A stretch of DNA of 64,000 nt from Luteitalea pratensis (GTDB lineage Bacteria > Acidobacteriota > Vicinamibacteria > Vicinamibacterales > Vicinamibacteraceae). Positions 17,001 to 23,558 of this stretch are shown here, one piece after another (positions within the stretch are counted from its first letter, which is position 1; every line of letters begins with the position of its first letter). Position numbers and translations under genes: made by a program. The stretch spans positions 5,429,001 through 5,493,000 of the forward strand of contig NZ_CP015136.1 in assembly GCF_001618865.1 (NCBI RefSeq), in the 5' to 3' direction. The notes under the pieces are model-generated. The model was given only the letters and a program-made list of their open reading frames with translations. It was not told where the DNA came from and did no database searches.

Positions 17001-17215
17001 GAGATGCCCTCTTCGATGGGGTCGATCAGGTCGCGCTCGACCTGGTCGGGTGACGCGCCGGGGAACGGCAGTGCGATCGACACCACGGGCGGCGCGATCT
17101 CGGGAAATTCGTCTACCTCGAGCTGGTACAGCGCGAAGGTCCCGAAGACCACGAGCGCCAGCATCGCGACGACGGTCACGATGGGGCGCTTGATGGCGAA
17201 ATCGGAGATGAACAC
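14048..17215 (-). CDS. RND multidrug efflux permease (AcrB/HAE1 family)
   Basis: A 1055-residue inner-membrane proton-driven pump. N-terminal MFISDFAIKRPIVTVVAMLALVV is the typical first membrane helix. The porter domains, 12 membrane helices in two sets, and the conserved TM4 segment SLLGLSLAIGILIDDAIVVREN (Asp pair of the proton relay) are present, as is the second-half MSMIGVILLMGIVAKNAILLVDF. It is the last gene of the tetR-tolC-MFP-RND operon. The substrate is unknown; the regulator and the hydrophobic/amphiphilic export family suggest drugs or solvents. The stop codon lies in a repeat. Confidence 0.95.
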   Translation of the reverse strand: MFISDFAIKRPIVTVVAMLALVVFGTFALYQLEVDEFPEIAPPVVSIALPFPGASPDQVERDLIDPIEEGISSISGLKKMDSQSLDSFGVIIAEFEFGKEPAEAVQEIRDKISEIRNELPLEIEEPILKRFDPNDFPIVTLALTSNNLTGAQLTQIADPGVTNELRGIRDVAEVLVVGAIEREITVEINPTAMQTAGVSVGQVVGALQSQNLAVPVGRLQGGINERTIRLRGRLQAPNEFGQIVVSQAAGGIVRLADVARVYDGAEEPRTGAAYNSSNAVGIEIKKTTNSSTTTVSAGVIEKIREVQKTLPPGVELKLIRDAGSRVEASVESVQSALIEGAVLTVFTVFLFLNSWRSTVITGLALPVSVLASFIAVLMFGFKLETMSLLGLSLAIGILIDDAIVVRENIVRHVEMGKDHYTAAREGTAEIGLAVAATTFSIVVVFVPIGYMGGLAQQWFAPFALTIASSVLVSLFVSFSLDPMLSAYWPDPHIPIEQRSFISRGLDHFNRWFDRQADRYKAVISWALRHRFAMVLLTVGSFVGAIALPAMGFIGGGFMPIMDNSEFSVVVTTPPGSNIAYTKLKTQEVSTIARALPEIAYTYTSIGGQTESVDEGTVYVRLKPRAERTRRQEEVAADLRARLLNLGGVEAWINTNFFGNIKQIQLQLTGPSKSDDLSVLAEKIRDEVRKVPGAVDVGLSTKGRKPEIDVVMDRGLAGSLGVTVGQVAQALRPAFAGIDTGDWIDPQGETRDVYVRLAPEARTRAKDLSQLPISVQGPHGPVLIPLGQVARLENSIGPARIDHLNRDRVIKIEANTEVRSLNEVLADIMPRVAANVSLPAGYQLSTGGESADQAEVFGGIFAALGLAVLLMYFVLVLQFGSFLDPLAIMISLPLSLIGVMLALLVTNTTINLMSMIGVILLMGIVAKNAILLVDFAKWSMEQGMERREALVEAGRVRLRPILMTSFALVAGMMPVAIGHGEGADFRAPLGRAVIGGVITSTLLTLLVIPTLYDIMAGMRDFAFRLFRRPSTSRSHGHVSEPIDLPEPAATRASTGI

Positions 17216-17236
17216 GTCAACTTCTCCTTACGTTCG

Positions 17237-17290
17237 ACCGGGAACCGGACGCCGGGAACCGGGAACCGGGAACCGGACGCCGGCACACCG
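17237..17290. repeat. Heptad tract, GGGAACC/GGACGCC
   Basis: Units GGGAACC, GGACGCC, then three GGGAACC and another GGACGCC, in 7-bp phase. It lies inside an operon, 22 bp upstream of the RND start codon and 64 bp after the MFP stop. A position within a transcript means it is transcribed and could affect RND translation or internal termination. Confidence 0.88.
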
Positions 17291-17353
17291 GGATTTACAC
17301 CTGGCAGCCTGTGCCCGCGCGGATGGCCAGCAGGCGCCGCACCTCTGATATCG

Positions 17354-18529
17354 CTACGACTTCGGGGCGGGCTGCGTGCTGCTGCTCGCTGCCCCGGCCT
17401 TGGCCGCCTGCGCTCGATCGATGACCTTGACCTGCGTGCCCGGGGTCACGCCCTGCGCCACGCCGGTGAGGAGCACGTCCCCCTCGGCCAGGCCGTCGAC
17501 GACCTCGACACGTTCGTTCTGGGCGTCGACCAGGCCGGTGCGCACCGACACCCGTTCGACCTTGCCGTCCTTAATACGCAGCACCGAAGGCTGCGTTGCG
17601 ATGTCGCTGACCACGCTGCTCGGCAGGATCAGGCCCTTGCGCGCCTCCTGCGTGACGCGGCCGTCGGCAAAGAGGCCCGCCACGAGCCGCCCGCTCCGGT
17701 TGTCGACGGTCACCCAGATGAGGACCTGACGGGTGGTCGGATCCGCGGTCGGGCTGATGCGCTCGACCTTGCCGCTGAACGTCTGGTCGGGATACCCCCG
17801 CACCTCGAAGATTACCTCGGCCCCAACCCGCACCAGCGACAGCGATTCGGACGGCACGGAGGCCTCCAGCTGGATGCTCGACGGGTCCACGATCGTGTAG
17901 AGCTCGGTGCCAGGGGCGACCACGTCGCCGGCATTGACCGGCCGGGCGGCGACGATGCCCGAGATCGGGGCATGGACGGTGGCATCGCCAAGCGACTTGC
18001 GGGCATTGCTGAGGCGACTCCGGGCGCTCGCCACCTCTGACTCGAGGCGAACCACGTCGTTGCGCGCCGCCTCAACGGCGCGCTCCGCGACCGCACCGGC
18101 ACTCACGAGCTTCTCGGCACGGGCCAGTTCACGCCGGGCGAGATCCAGGGCCTGCTCCTGCGAGCGCACCGACGATTCGGCCGAGCTCACGGCTTCGCCT
18201 GCCGTGCGCGCTTCGATGCGGGCCAGCAGTTGCCCGCGACGCACGGCCTGGCCCTGCTCCGCGGTCACCGTCAGCACCGCGCCGCCGACTTCTGCCCGGA
18301 CGGTCGCCTGCGTCTTGGGCGCCAACGTCCCCGACACGACCGGACCGGTGATGATGTCGTCGACCGCGACGGTGACGGTGTTCTCCTTGCCGACATCCAG
18401 CACGGGCGGGGCCGCGGTGGTGGCGTCCTTTTCCTTGGCCGAGCCATTGCCCGCGCACGCGGCGGCAAGCGAGGCAACGAGTCCGACCGCCAGCCATCCC
18501 ATGCGGCCGTGCCGCGCCTTCCGTGTCAT
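17354..18529 (-). CDS. RND periplasmic adaptor (membrane fusion protein), lipoprotein
   Basis: A 391-residue AcrA/MexA-like adaptor that links the RND pump to TolC. The signal peptide ends in a lipobox (LVASLAAAC), so the mature protein is probably anchored as a lipoprotein. A biotinyl-lipoyl segment (GGAVLTVTAEQGQAVRRGQL), a long alpha-helical hairpin (about residues 115-180), a second lipoyl half (ATVHAPISGIVAARPVNAGD) and beta-barrel domains follow. ATG 18529 lies 8 bp after the TolC stop; a longer frame would overlap tolC. Confidence 0.93.
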   Translation of the reverse strand: MTRKARHGRMGWLAVGLVASLAAACAGNGSAKEKDATTAAPPVLDVGKENTVTVAVDDIITGPVVSGTLAPKTQATVRAEVGGAVLTVTAEQGQAVRRGQLLARIEARTAGEAVSSAESSVRSQEQALDLARRELARAEKLVSAGAVAERAVEAARNDVVRLESEVASARSRLSNARKSLGDATVHAPISGIVAARPVNAGDVVAPGTELYTIVDPSSIQLEASVPSESLSLVRVGAEVIFEVRGYPDQTFSGKVERISPTADPTTRQVLIWVTVDNRSGRLVAGLFADGRVTQEARKGLILPSSVVSDIATQPSVLRIKDGKVERVSVRTGLVDAQNERVEVVDGLAEGDVLLTGVAQGVTPGTQVKVIDRAQAAKAGAASSSTQPAPKS

Positions 18530-18537
18530 CGCGTTGC

Positions 18538-20190
18538 TCACTGCCGTGCTCCCGTCTGCGTCGCGCCGCCGGCCGCGCCGGCGGCTGCTGTGGTGCCGGC
18601 CTGCGTCGCAGCGCCGGTATTTGGTTGCGCGTTCCCCGTGGCCACCGCGGTAGCCGTTGCCGCGCCGCCGCTGCCCGCGCCAATGGGCAGGTCCGGCAGG
18701 AGCGCCAGGCGCGAGCGCGTGACTTGCAGGTCGCGAGCCGCCTGCGCGCGTGTGGCTTCCGCACGCTCGAGCGCGAGGCGCGCGTCGTTCAGTTCGAGTT
18801 GTGTCGAGAGGCCCTCGCGGTAACGCACGTCGGCGATCTGGTACGCGCGCTGTGCCTCTTCGACAGTGCCCGATGTCGCCTCCCAGGCAGCTCGGGCGGC
18901 TTGCCATGTGGCATGCGCGCTGCGCTGATCGAACTCGGCGAGCTCGCGCACTTCCTGCAGCTGCTCGCGGCTCTCGTCGAGCGAGGCCTGGGCGATCGCG
19001 CGGTTGGCCTTGCGGCGTCCGCCATCGAGGATCGGCAGCGACACGGTGGCGCCGACGGTCCAGTCGCGGCGATTGAACGCCGGCAGCGGGTCGTACGCGT
19101 ACGCGGTGAACGACGAGCCCAGGTTCACGTGCGGCTTGAAGTCGGCTCGCGTGACGTCCACCGCCGCCTCGTTGGCCTGCACGCCGGCCTCGGTCTGCTT
19201 CACGGCCGTGCGCTCCATGAGTTTCAGTCCCGCTTCCGCCTCGGCGAGGATGGCCGCCCAGCGCTGTGCGAGGACTCCGTTGGGCTCGGTCAGGTTGGCG
19301 GCGAGCTCGATCGGGTCTTCGGCCGGGATGTCCAGCAGTTGCTTGAGACGCAGGTACGACAGGTCGCGCTGGATCCGCGTGCGGATGACGCCGGCGCGCT
19401 GGTTGTCCCGCGACACGCGGGCGCGCAGCACCTCGAACTCGGCAATCTGGCCAACCTGGAACTGCAGCTCGATCTGCCGCAGTGTCTCGGACGCCTGCGT
19501 GAGAGTCGACTCGGTGATCGTCAGGAGGCGATCGCTGAGCGCCGCGTCGTAGTACGCAACCGCGACGTCGAGGTCCAGCTGGGCGCGCGTGGTCGTGACG
19601 CCGAAGGTTGCCGCATCACGGCCGGCGCGGGCCTGGCGCTCCTGCGCCCGCAGGCTGCCGCCGTCGTAGACGCGCTGCACGAACTGCAGGTTGGCCGTCC
19701 AGGTGTTGAGCTGCCCGAACGGCAGGTCGGTATCCCCGCCGCCTCCGAACGGGTTGCCGGGCGGGCACTGCAGGAAGCGCTCGATCTCGGCGACGCGCTC
19801 CTCGAGCGGCGCGTCCGGCTTCACGGTGAGGTCCGCGCACGGCGGAGCCGTCGAGTCGGTATCGAAGATGCCATCGAACTGCGTCTGCAACGTCCGCTGG
19901 TAACCGACCGCGGACCCGAGCTGCGGGAACAAGCCGCTGCGGGCCAGGTCGATCTGGCCGGACGCGCGGCGGACACCTGCCTCGGCCGCAGCGACCTGTT
20001 CGCTGCCGCCCTCGGCCACCTGCAAGGCATCGTCGAGCGTGAGTCGTCGCGCCGCGACGGGGCCGGGCACCGGCGGTGCCTGTGGTGGCGCCGGTGGTGG
20101 CGCCTGCGCGGCGGCTGCGACCGGCAACAGCGCCAGCACACCGGCGCACGCGCCCCAGCGCAGCGAAAGGGGAAGCAACGACTTATGCAT
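18538..20190 (-). CDS. TolC-family outer-membrane efflux channel
   Basis: A 550-residue protein with a cleavable signal peptide (GACAGVLALLPVAAAAQA) and two outer-membrane efflux repeats (LTLDDALQVAEGGSEQV and the later LSTQLELNDARLALERAEAT), each with long coiled-coil helices, as in TolC/OprM. The C-terminus has an Ala/Gly-rich tail (ATAVATGNAQPNTGAAT). The start overlaps the stop of the upstream tetR by 8 bp, so expression is probably coupled. It provides the exit duct for the RND pump. Confidence 0.92.
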   Translation of the reverse strand: MHKSLLPLSLRWGACAGVLALLPVAAAAQAPPPAPPQAPPVPGPVAARRLTLDDALQVAEGGSEQVAAAEAGVRRASGQIDLARSGLFPQLGSAVGYQRTLQTQFDGIFDTDSTAPPCADLTVKPDAPLEERVAEIERFLQCPPGNPFGGGGDTDLPFGQLNTWTANLQFVQRVYDGGSLRAQERQARAGRDAATFGVTTTRAQLDLDVAVAYYDAALSDRLLTITESTLTQASETLRQIELQFQVGQIAEFEVLRARVSRDNQRAGVIRTRIQRDLSYLRLKQLLDIPAEDPIELAANLTEPNGVLAQRWAAILAEAEAGLKLMERTAVKQTEAGVQANEAAVDVTRADFKPHVNLGSSFTAYAYDPLPAFNRRDWTVGATVSLPILDGGRRKANRAIAQASLDESREQLQEVRELAEFDQRSAHATWQAARAAWEATSGTVEEAQRAYQIADVRYREGLSTQLELNDARLALERAEATRAQAARDLQVTRSRLALLPDLPIGAGSGGAATATAVATGNAQPNTGAATQAGTTAAAGAAGGATQTGARQ

Positions 20191-20809
20191 GATGGCTCAC
20201 GGCCTGGGAAGCAGAGACGGCGTCCGGTGCGCCGGGAGCACGCACGCCGATGGCGCGAAGGAAGAACGCCACGTATCGCTGCGGTGCCTCTTCGGCCGGG
20301 TAGGGGTAGCACTGCGGGTGAACCTCGCGCCCCATGGCATCGGCAAAGACGACCCCGCTGAGGACGCTGGAGGCCACCGCGACATCGACATCGGGCGCGC
20401 AGCGTCCGGCGTCTCGCAGCCGTTCGAGGTAGGCGCGCAGTGTCAATTCGATGGAGGTGCCGATGCGGTCGCCGATGCAGGCCATGTCCGGGTGCGACTG
20501 GGCGTCGGCCATCGCCGCCTTGATGAGACGGTTGTTCCGGAGCACGAACTCGAAGTGGCGGGTGGTCCAGTCGAGCAGCTCGGCGGCGGGGTCGACGGGG
20601 ACCTGCGGCAGCATCGACTCATCCCGCAGGCGGGCCACCGAGCGGAGCACGGCCTCGAGGATCAAGCCCTCCTTGGAACCGAACTGCCGGAAGAGGGTGA
20701 CCTCGTTGACGCCGGCCTCCTGGGCGATCCGCCGGGTGGTGGCCCCGCGGAATCCGGCGATGGCAAAGACCTTCACCGCAGCTTCGAGTAGTTGTTCGCG
20801 CACGTCCAT
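20183..20809 (-). CDS. TetR-family repressor of the efflux operon
   Basis: About 208 residues. The N-terminal helix-turn-helix reads VFAIAGFRGATTRRIAQEAGVNEVTLFRQFGSKEGLI, characteristic of TetR regulators; the C-terminal ligand domain is divergent. ATG 20809 (MDVREQLLEAAVKVF) is the usual start position for the fold; 23 further upstream codons are open but would cross the operator. It is the first gene of the operon and overlaps tolC, so it likely represses its own transcription through the palindrome at 20866-20883. The ligand is unknown. Confidence 0.92.
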   Translation of the reverse strand: MDVREQLLEAAVKVFAIAGFRGATTRRIAQEAGVNEVTLFRQFGSKEGLILEAVLRSVARLRDESMLPQVPVDPAAELLDWTTRHFEFVLRNNRLIKAAMADAQSHPDMACIGDRIGTSIELTLRAYLERLRDAGRCAPDVDVAVASSVLSGVVFADAMGREVHPQCYPYPAEEAPQRYVAFFLRAIGVRAPGAPDAVSASQAVSHHA

Positions 20810-20865
20810 GGTTGAGGGCGCCGGCAGAAGCGGCAAGGACGGTTGTACCTGATTATCACAATGAA

Positions 20866-20883
20866 AGCAAGTGCACACTTGCT
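20866..20883. promoter_or_regulatory. Palindromic operator for the TetR repressor, overlapping a promoter
   Basis: AGCAAGTG-CA-CACTTGCT is a perfect 8-bp inverted repeat with a 2-bp centre, the usual size for TetR sites. It starts 57 bp upstream of the tetR start. On the minus strand TTGCTT inside the right arm is followed by a 17-bp spacer and TACAAC, and GATAAT is also nearby; either could be part of a sigma-70 promoter overlapped by the site. The surrounding 80 bp are visibly AT-richer than the genes. Confidence 0.7.
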
Positions 20884-21011
20884 ACAGTCATGACGCCACC
20901 AAGATTGCTAGTTTATTCGACGGATGTCGACGCGTCTTGCGAGGAGCTCGTACTCTGCAGGTACAAGCTGGCGTTTCGCACCACGTATTCCGGCCCGCGG
21001 CGAAGATTCGG

Positions 21012-21025
21012 TGCAAGCGCTTACT
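21012..21025. promoter_or_regulatory. LacI-family-type operator upstream of the glycoside hydrolase
   Basis: TGCAAGCGCTTACT matches the LacI/CcpA-type consensus TGNAANCGNTTNCA at all but the last base and contains the central palindrome AAGCGCTT. It lies 58 bp before the glycoside hydrolase start codon. The regulator would be encoded elsewhere. The wider sequence GCAAG-N6-CTTGC also resembles the TetR operator 130 bp away, which is an alternative reading. Confidence 0.5.
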
Positions 21026-21082
21026 TGCGGCGCGTTCGGTATGACGAAGGTTAGGAGCGCGAAGTTCCGCTAGCCTGTCCGG

Positions 21083-21997
21083 ATGCTGCCCCGCGGCGTC
21101 AACCTGCCCTGGCGCCGCTATGGCGGGGATTTCGGCGCCAATGCCTGGTCCCCCGCCGGCGGCCTGTCCACGCGTGCGTGTGACGACCTCGAGCGCGCGC
21201 TCGACACGGCCGCGGCCGCAGGAGCGGAGGTCATCCGCTGGTTCGTCCTGACCGATGGGCGAGCCGGCATCACCTTCGATGCCAGTGGGTCGCCGGAGCG
21301 CCTGCAACCCGTCGTGCTGGACGACATGGGAACGGCGCTCGATCTGCTGGGCGCCCATGGCCTCCGGATGGTGCCGGTGCTGTTCGACTTCACCTGGGCC
21401 GACGCTCCCAGAGTCGTCAACGGCGTGTCGCTCGGCGGCCGGGCGCCGGTGCTGCGCGATGCCGTGGCACGGCATGCCCTGTGGTGCGCGGTCGACACGC
21501 TGATCGCCGCCTTCGGTCGCCACCCGGCCATCGCCATGTGGGACCTGTGGAACGAACCCGACTGGATGATCGCGCCGTGGCGACCGCCCTCACGCCGGTT
21601 CTCGCCGCGGCGCCTGCGACAGTACCTCGCGGAACTCGCGCTGCACGTGCGCTGGCACGCCACCCACCCCCTTACCGTGGGCCTCGCCAGCGCGCGCGGC
21701 CTGCCGCTCTGTCGCGACCTGTCGCTCGACGTGCTGCAGGTGCACTGGTACGACCATCTCGAACGTCGCGCGCCGCTGTCACCACGTGCCCGGGTCCCGT
21801 GGAGCGAGGCCCCACTCGTGCTCGGCGAGTTTCCCACCAGTGGCAGCGCCCGAGCCCCGGACGCGATCGCCGCGCTCGCCCGCGACGCCGGCTACGCGGC
21901 CGCATGGCCATGGTCGCTGCACGCCGACGATCGCAGCTCCAATCGCGACGCCTCGCTGCAGGCTCTCGCCGCGATCCGCGACGATTGGCACACGTAA
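21083..21997 (+). CDS. Glycoside hydrolase of clan GH-A (GH5-like)
   Basis: A 304-residue (beta/alpha)8 enzyme without a signal peptide. MWDLWNEPDW carries the acid/base Asn-Glu pair of clan GH-A and LVLGEFPTSG the probable nucleophile Glu; MLPRGVNLPW at the N-terminus is the usual first strand. Family GH5 or a related family (endoglucanase, mannanase or beta-mannosidase) is likely; the substrate cannot be told. No secretion signal means it acts inside the cell or is exported another way. The upstream LacI-type operator fits sugar-responsive control. Confidence 0.82.
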   Translation: MLPRGVNLPWRRYGGDFGANAWSPAGGLSTRACDDLERALDTAAAAGAEVIRWFVLTDGRAGITFDASGSPERLQPVVLDDMGTALDLLGAHGLRMVPVLFDFTWADAPRVVNGVSLGGRAPVLRDAVARHALWCAVDTLIAAFGRHPAIAMWDLWNEPDWMIAPWRPPSRRFSPRRLRQYLAELALHVRWHATHPLTVGLASARGLPLCRDLSLDVLQVHWYDHLERRAPLSPRARVPWSEAPLVLGEFPTSGSARAPDAIAALARDAGYAAAWPWSLHADDRSSNRDASLQALAAIRDDWHT

Positions 21998-22164
21998 GCA
22001 TGAGCGCACGCCTGACGCATGTCAGTCATCGCTCACGTAATGCAAGACAGATACAGGCCCGCGTTTACGGCGCGGTACCTCCGTCCTGCATCGGCTCGCC
22101 GGCCCGAGCTGCCGTGTACGTACGGGATGTGATTTGTGGCGCCACTCTGAAGTAGACTGCGCGC

Positions 22165-23184
22165 ATGCGTCGATTGCGTGTGCTGTGCCTCATGCACGAT
22201 TACCTCGTGCCTCCCGAGGACGACAGCAAGTACGACATCTCCGTACCGTGGAAGACCGAGTTCGACGTCAAGAACACGCTCCAGGTGATGGGACATGAAG
22301 TGCGGGTCGTCGGCGTCGCCGACGACCTGGCGGTGATGCGCAACGCGACCAGGGAGTTCGCGCCGCACATCGTCTTCAACCTGATGGAGAACTTCACCGA
22401 GGTCGGCGTGTTCGACCAGAACATCGTCAGCTACCTCGAACTGCTGAAGGTGCCCTACACCGGCTGCAACCCGCGTGGCCTGATGCTGTCGCGCGACAAG
22501 GCCCTGTCCAAGCAACTGCTCTCCTACCACCGGATCCCGGTGCCGGATTTCACGGTGTTCCGGGTCGGTCGCCCGGTGCAGCGGCCCAAGCGGCTCACCT
22601 TCCCGCTGATCGTGAAATCGCTGACGCAGGAGGCCTCGATCGGCATCTCGCAGGCGTCCGTCGTCGAGACCGACGAGAAACTGCGCGAGCGGGTGCACTT
22701 CATCCACCGCAGCGTCGGCACCGATGCGATCGTCGAACGCTACATCCCGGGGCGCGAACTGTACGTCGGCATCGTCGGCAACCTCGTGCTCAAGGTCTTC
22801 CCCGTCTGGGAGCTCAACCTCGGCAACCTGCCGCGCGAGAACTGGCGTATCGCCACCGAGCGGGTGAAGTGGAGCGGCCCGTACCAGGAGAAGCACGAGA
22901 TCATGAGCGGCCCGGCGCAAGGGCTCGAGGAAAGCGTCGCGGAGCGGATCCAGCGGCTCTGCAAGCGGGTCTACCGCACGCTCGATCTGAGCGGCTATGC
23001 ACGCATCGACCTGCGCCTGACCGATGACGGCCGTGTCTACGTGCTCGAAGCCAACGCGAATCCGCAGATCGCGTATGGCGAGGACTTCGCCGAGTCGGCC
23101 GAAGCCGCTGGCCTCGCCTACGACCAGTTGCTGCAGCGGATCGTCAACTACGGCCTCGCCTGGCGGCCGGAACGACGCGGATAG
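22165..23184 (+). CDS. ATP-grasp ligase, D-alanine-D-alanine ligase-like
   Basis: A 339-residue ATP-grasp enzyme. An N-terminal Rossmann part (RVLCLMHDYLVPPEDD; VFNLMENFTEVGVFDQNIV) resembles Ddl; the ATP-grasp core has FPLIVKSLTQEASIGIS, IVERYIPGRELYVGIVGN and the Mg-binding ARIDLRLTDDGRVYVLEANANPQIA. Such proteins ligate amino acids or peptides; the different ligand-binding loops make a true cell-wall Ddl unlikely, and no murein genes are adjacent. Its exact substrate is unknown. The TAG stop is directly followed by a short tandem repeat. Confidence 0.85.
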   Translation: MRRLRVLCLMHDYLVPPEDDSKYDISVPWKTEFDVKNTLQVMGHEVRVVGVADDLAVMRNATREFAPHIVFNLMENFTEVGVFDQNIVSYLELLKVPYTGCNPRGLMLSRDKALSKQLLSYHRIPVPDFTVFRVGRPVQRPKRLTFPLIVKSLTQEASIGISQASVVETDEKLRERVHFIHRSVGTDAIVERYIPGRELYVGIVGNLVLKVFPVWELNLGNLPRENWRIATERVKWSGPYQEKHEIMSGPAQGLEESVAERIQRLCKRVYRTLDLSGYARIDLRLTDDGRVYVLEANANPQIAYGEDFAESAEAAGLAYDQLLQRIVNYGLAWRPERRG

Positions 23185-23220
23185 GAACAGGAACACAGGA
23201 ACTCAGGAGCACAGGAGCGG
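23185..23220. repeat. 8-bp tandem tract (AACACAGG-type) directly after a stop codon
   Basis: About four units of eight bases ending in CAGG (GGAACAGG, AACACAGG, AACTCAGG, AGCACAGG) start at the first base after the ATP-grasp gene's TAG. The period here is 8 rather than 7. Confidence 0.8.
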
Positions 23221-23350
23221 TCAGTGATCTTGCTCCGGAGCTGGCTCCATCGAGCGTCGATCTGAAGGTCGACGCCTGCGAGGCACAGCACCCCACCCTG
23301 GGCCGGGTGGACGCACGCCCCCGGTTTGAGACAGAGTAGCGGCGCATCGC

Positions 23351-23551
23351 ATGCGCATTCCTCGCGTCGCCCTCTGGCTGTTCACCCTGTACCTGCTGGT
23401 GTACGTCGGCTTCATGACACTGGCAGCGTTCGCGCCGGGCGTGATGGCGGCGACGCCGGTGGCCGGCCTGCCGCTGTCGCTGCTCTACGGCCTGACGCTG
23501 ATCGCGCTCGCCTTCATTCTCGCCGCGCTCTACCTGCGCCTGGCCCGCTGA
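23351..23551 (+). CDS. Small DUF485-like membrane protein linked to actP
   Basis: A 66-residue protein with two membrane segments (WLFTLYLLVYVGFMTLAAF and LLYGLTLIALAFILAALYL) and little else. A small DUF485 (YjcH-type) protein is regularly encoded just before the acetate symporter ActP, and here actP starts 7 bp downstream. It is at the short end for the family. Role in uptake is unproven; perhaps an accessory subunit. Confidence 0.75.
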   Translation: MRIPRVALWLFTLYLLVYVGFMTLAAFAPGVMAATPVAGLPLSLLYGLTLIALAFILAALYLRLAR

Positions 23552-23558
23552 ATCGCTC

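Noticed and set aside
18523..20361. Plus-strand open frame of 612 codons opposite tolC
   Set aside because: No recognisable motif; antisense of a clear TolC-family gene with signal peptide. Similar shadows opposite ilvA, the RND gene and the hybrid kinase were rejected for the same reason.
20890..21054. Possible 54-codon plus-strand gene between tetR and the glycoside hydrolase
   Set aside because: It overlaps the AT-rich control region and the LacI-type operator, has no ribosome site or family match, and is best explained as a chance frame.
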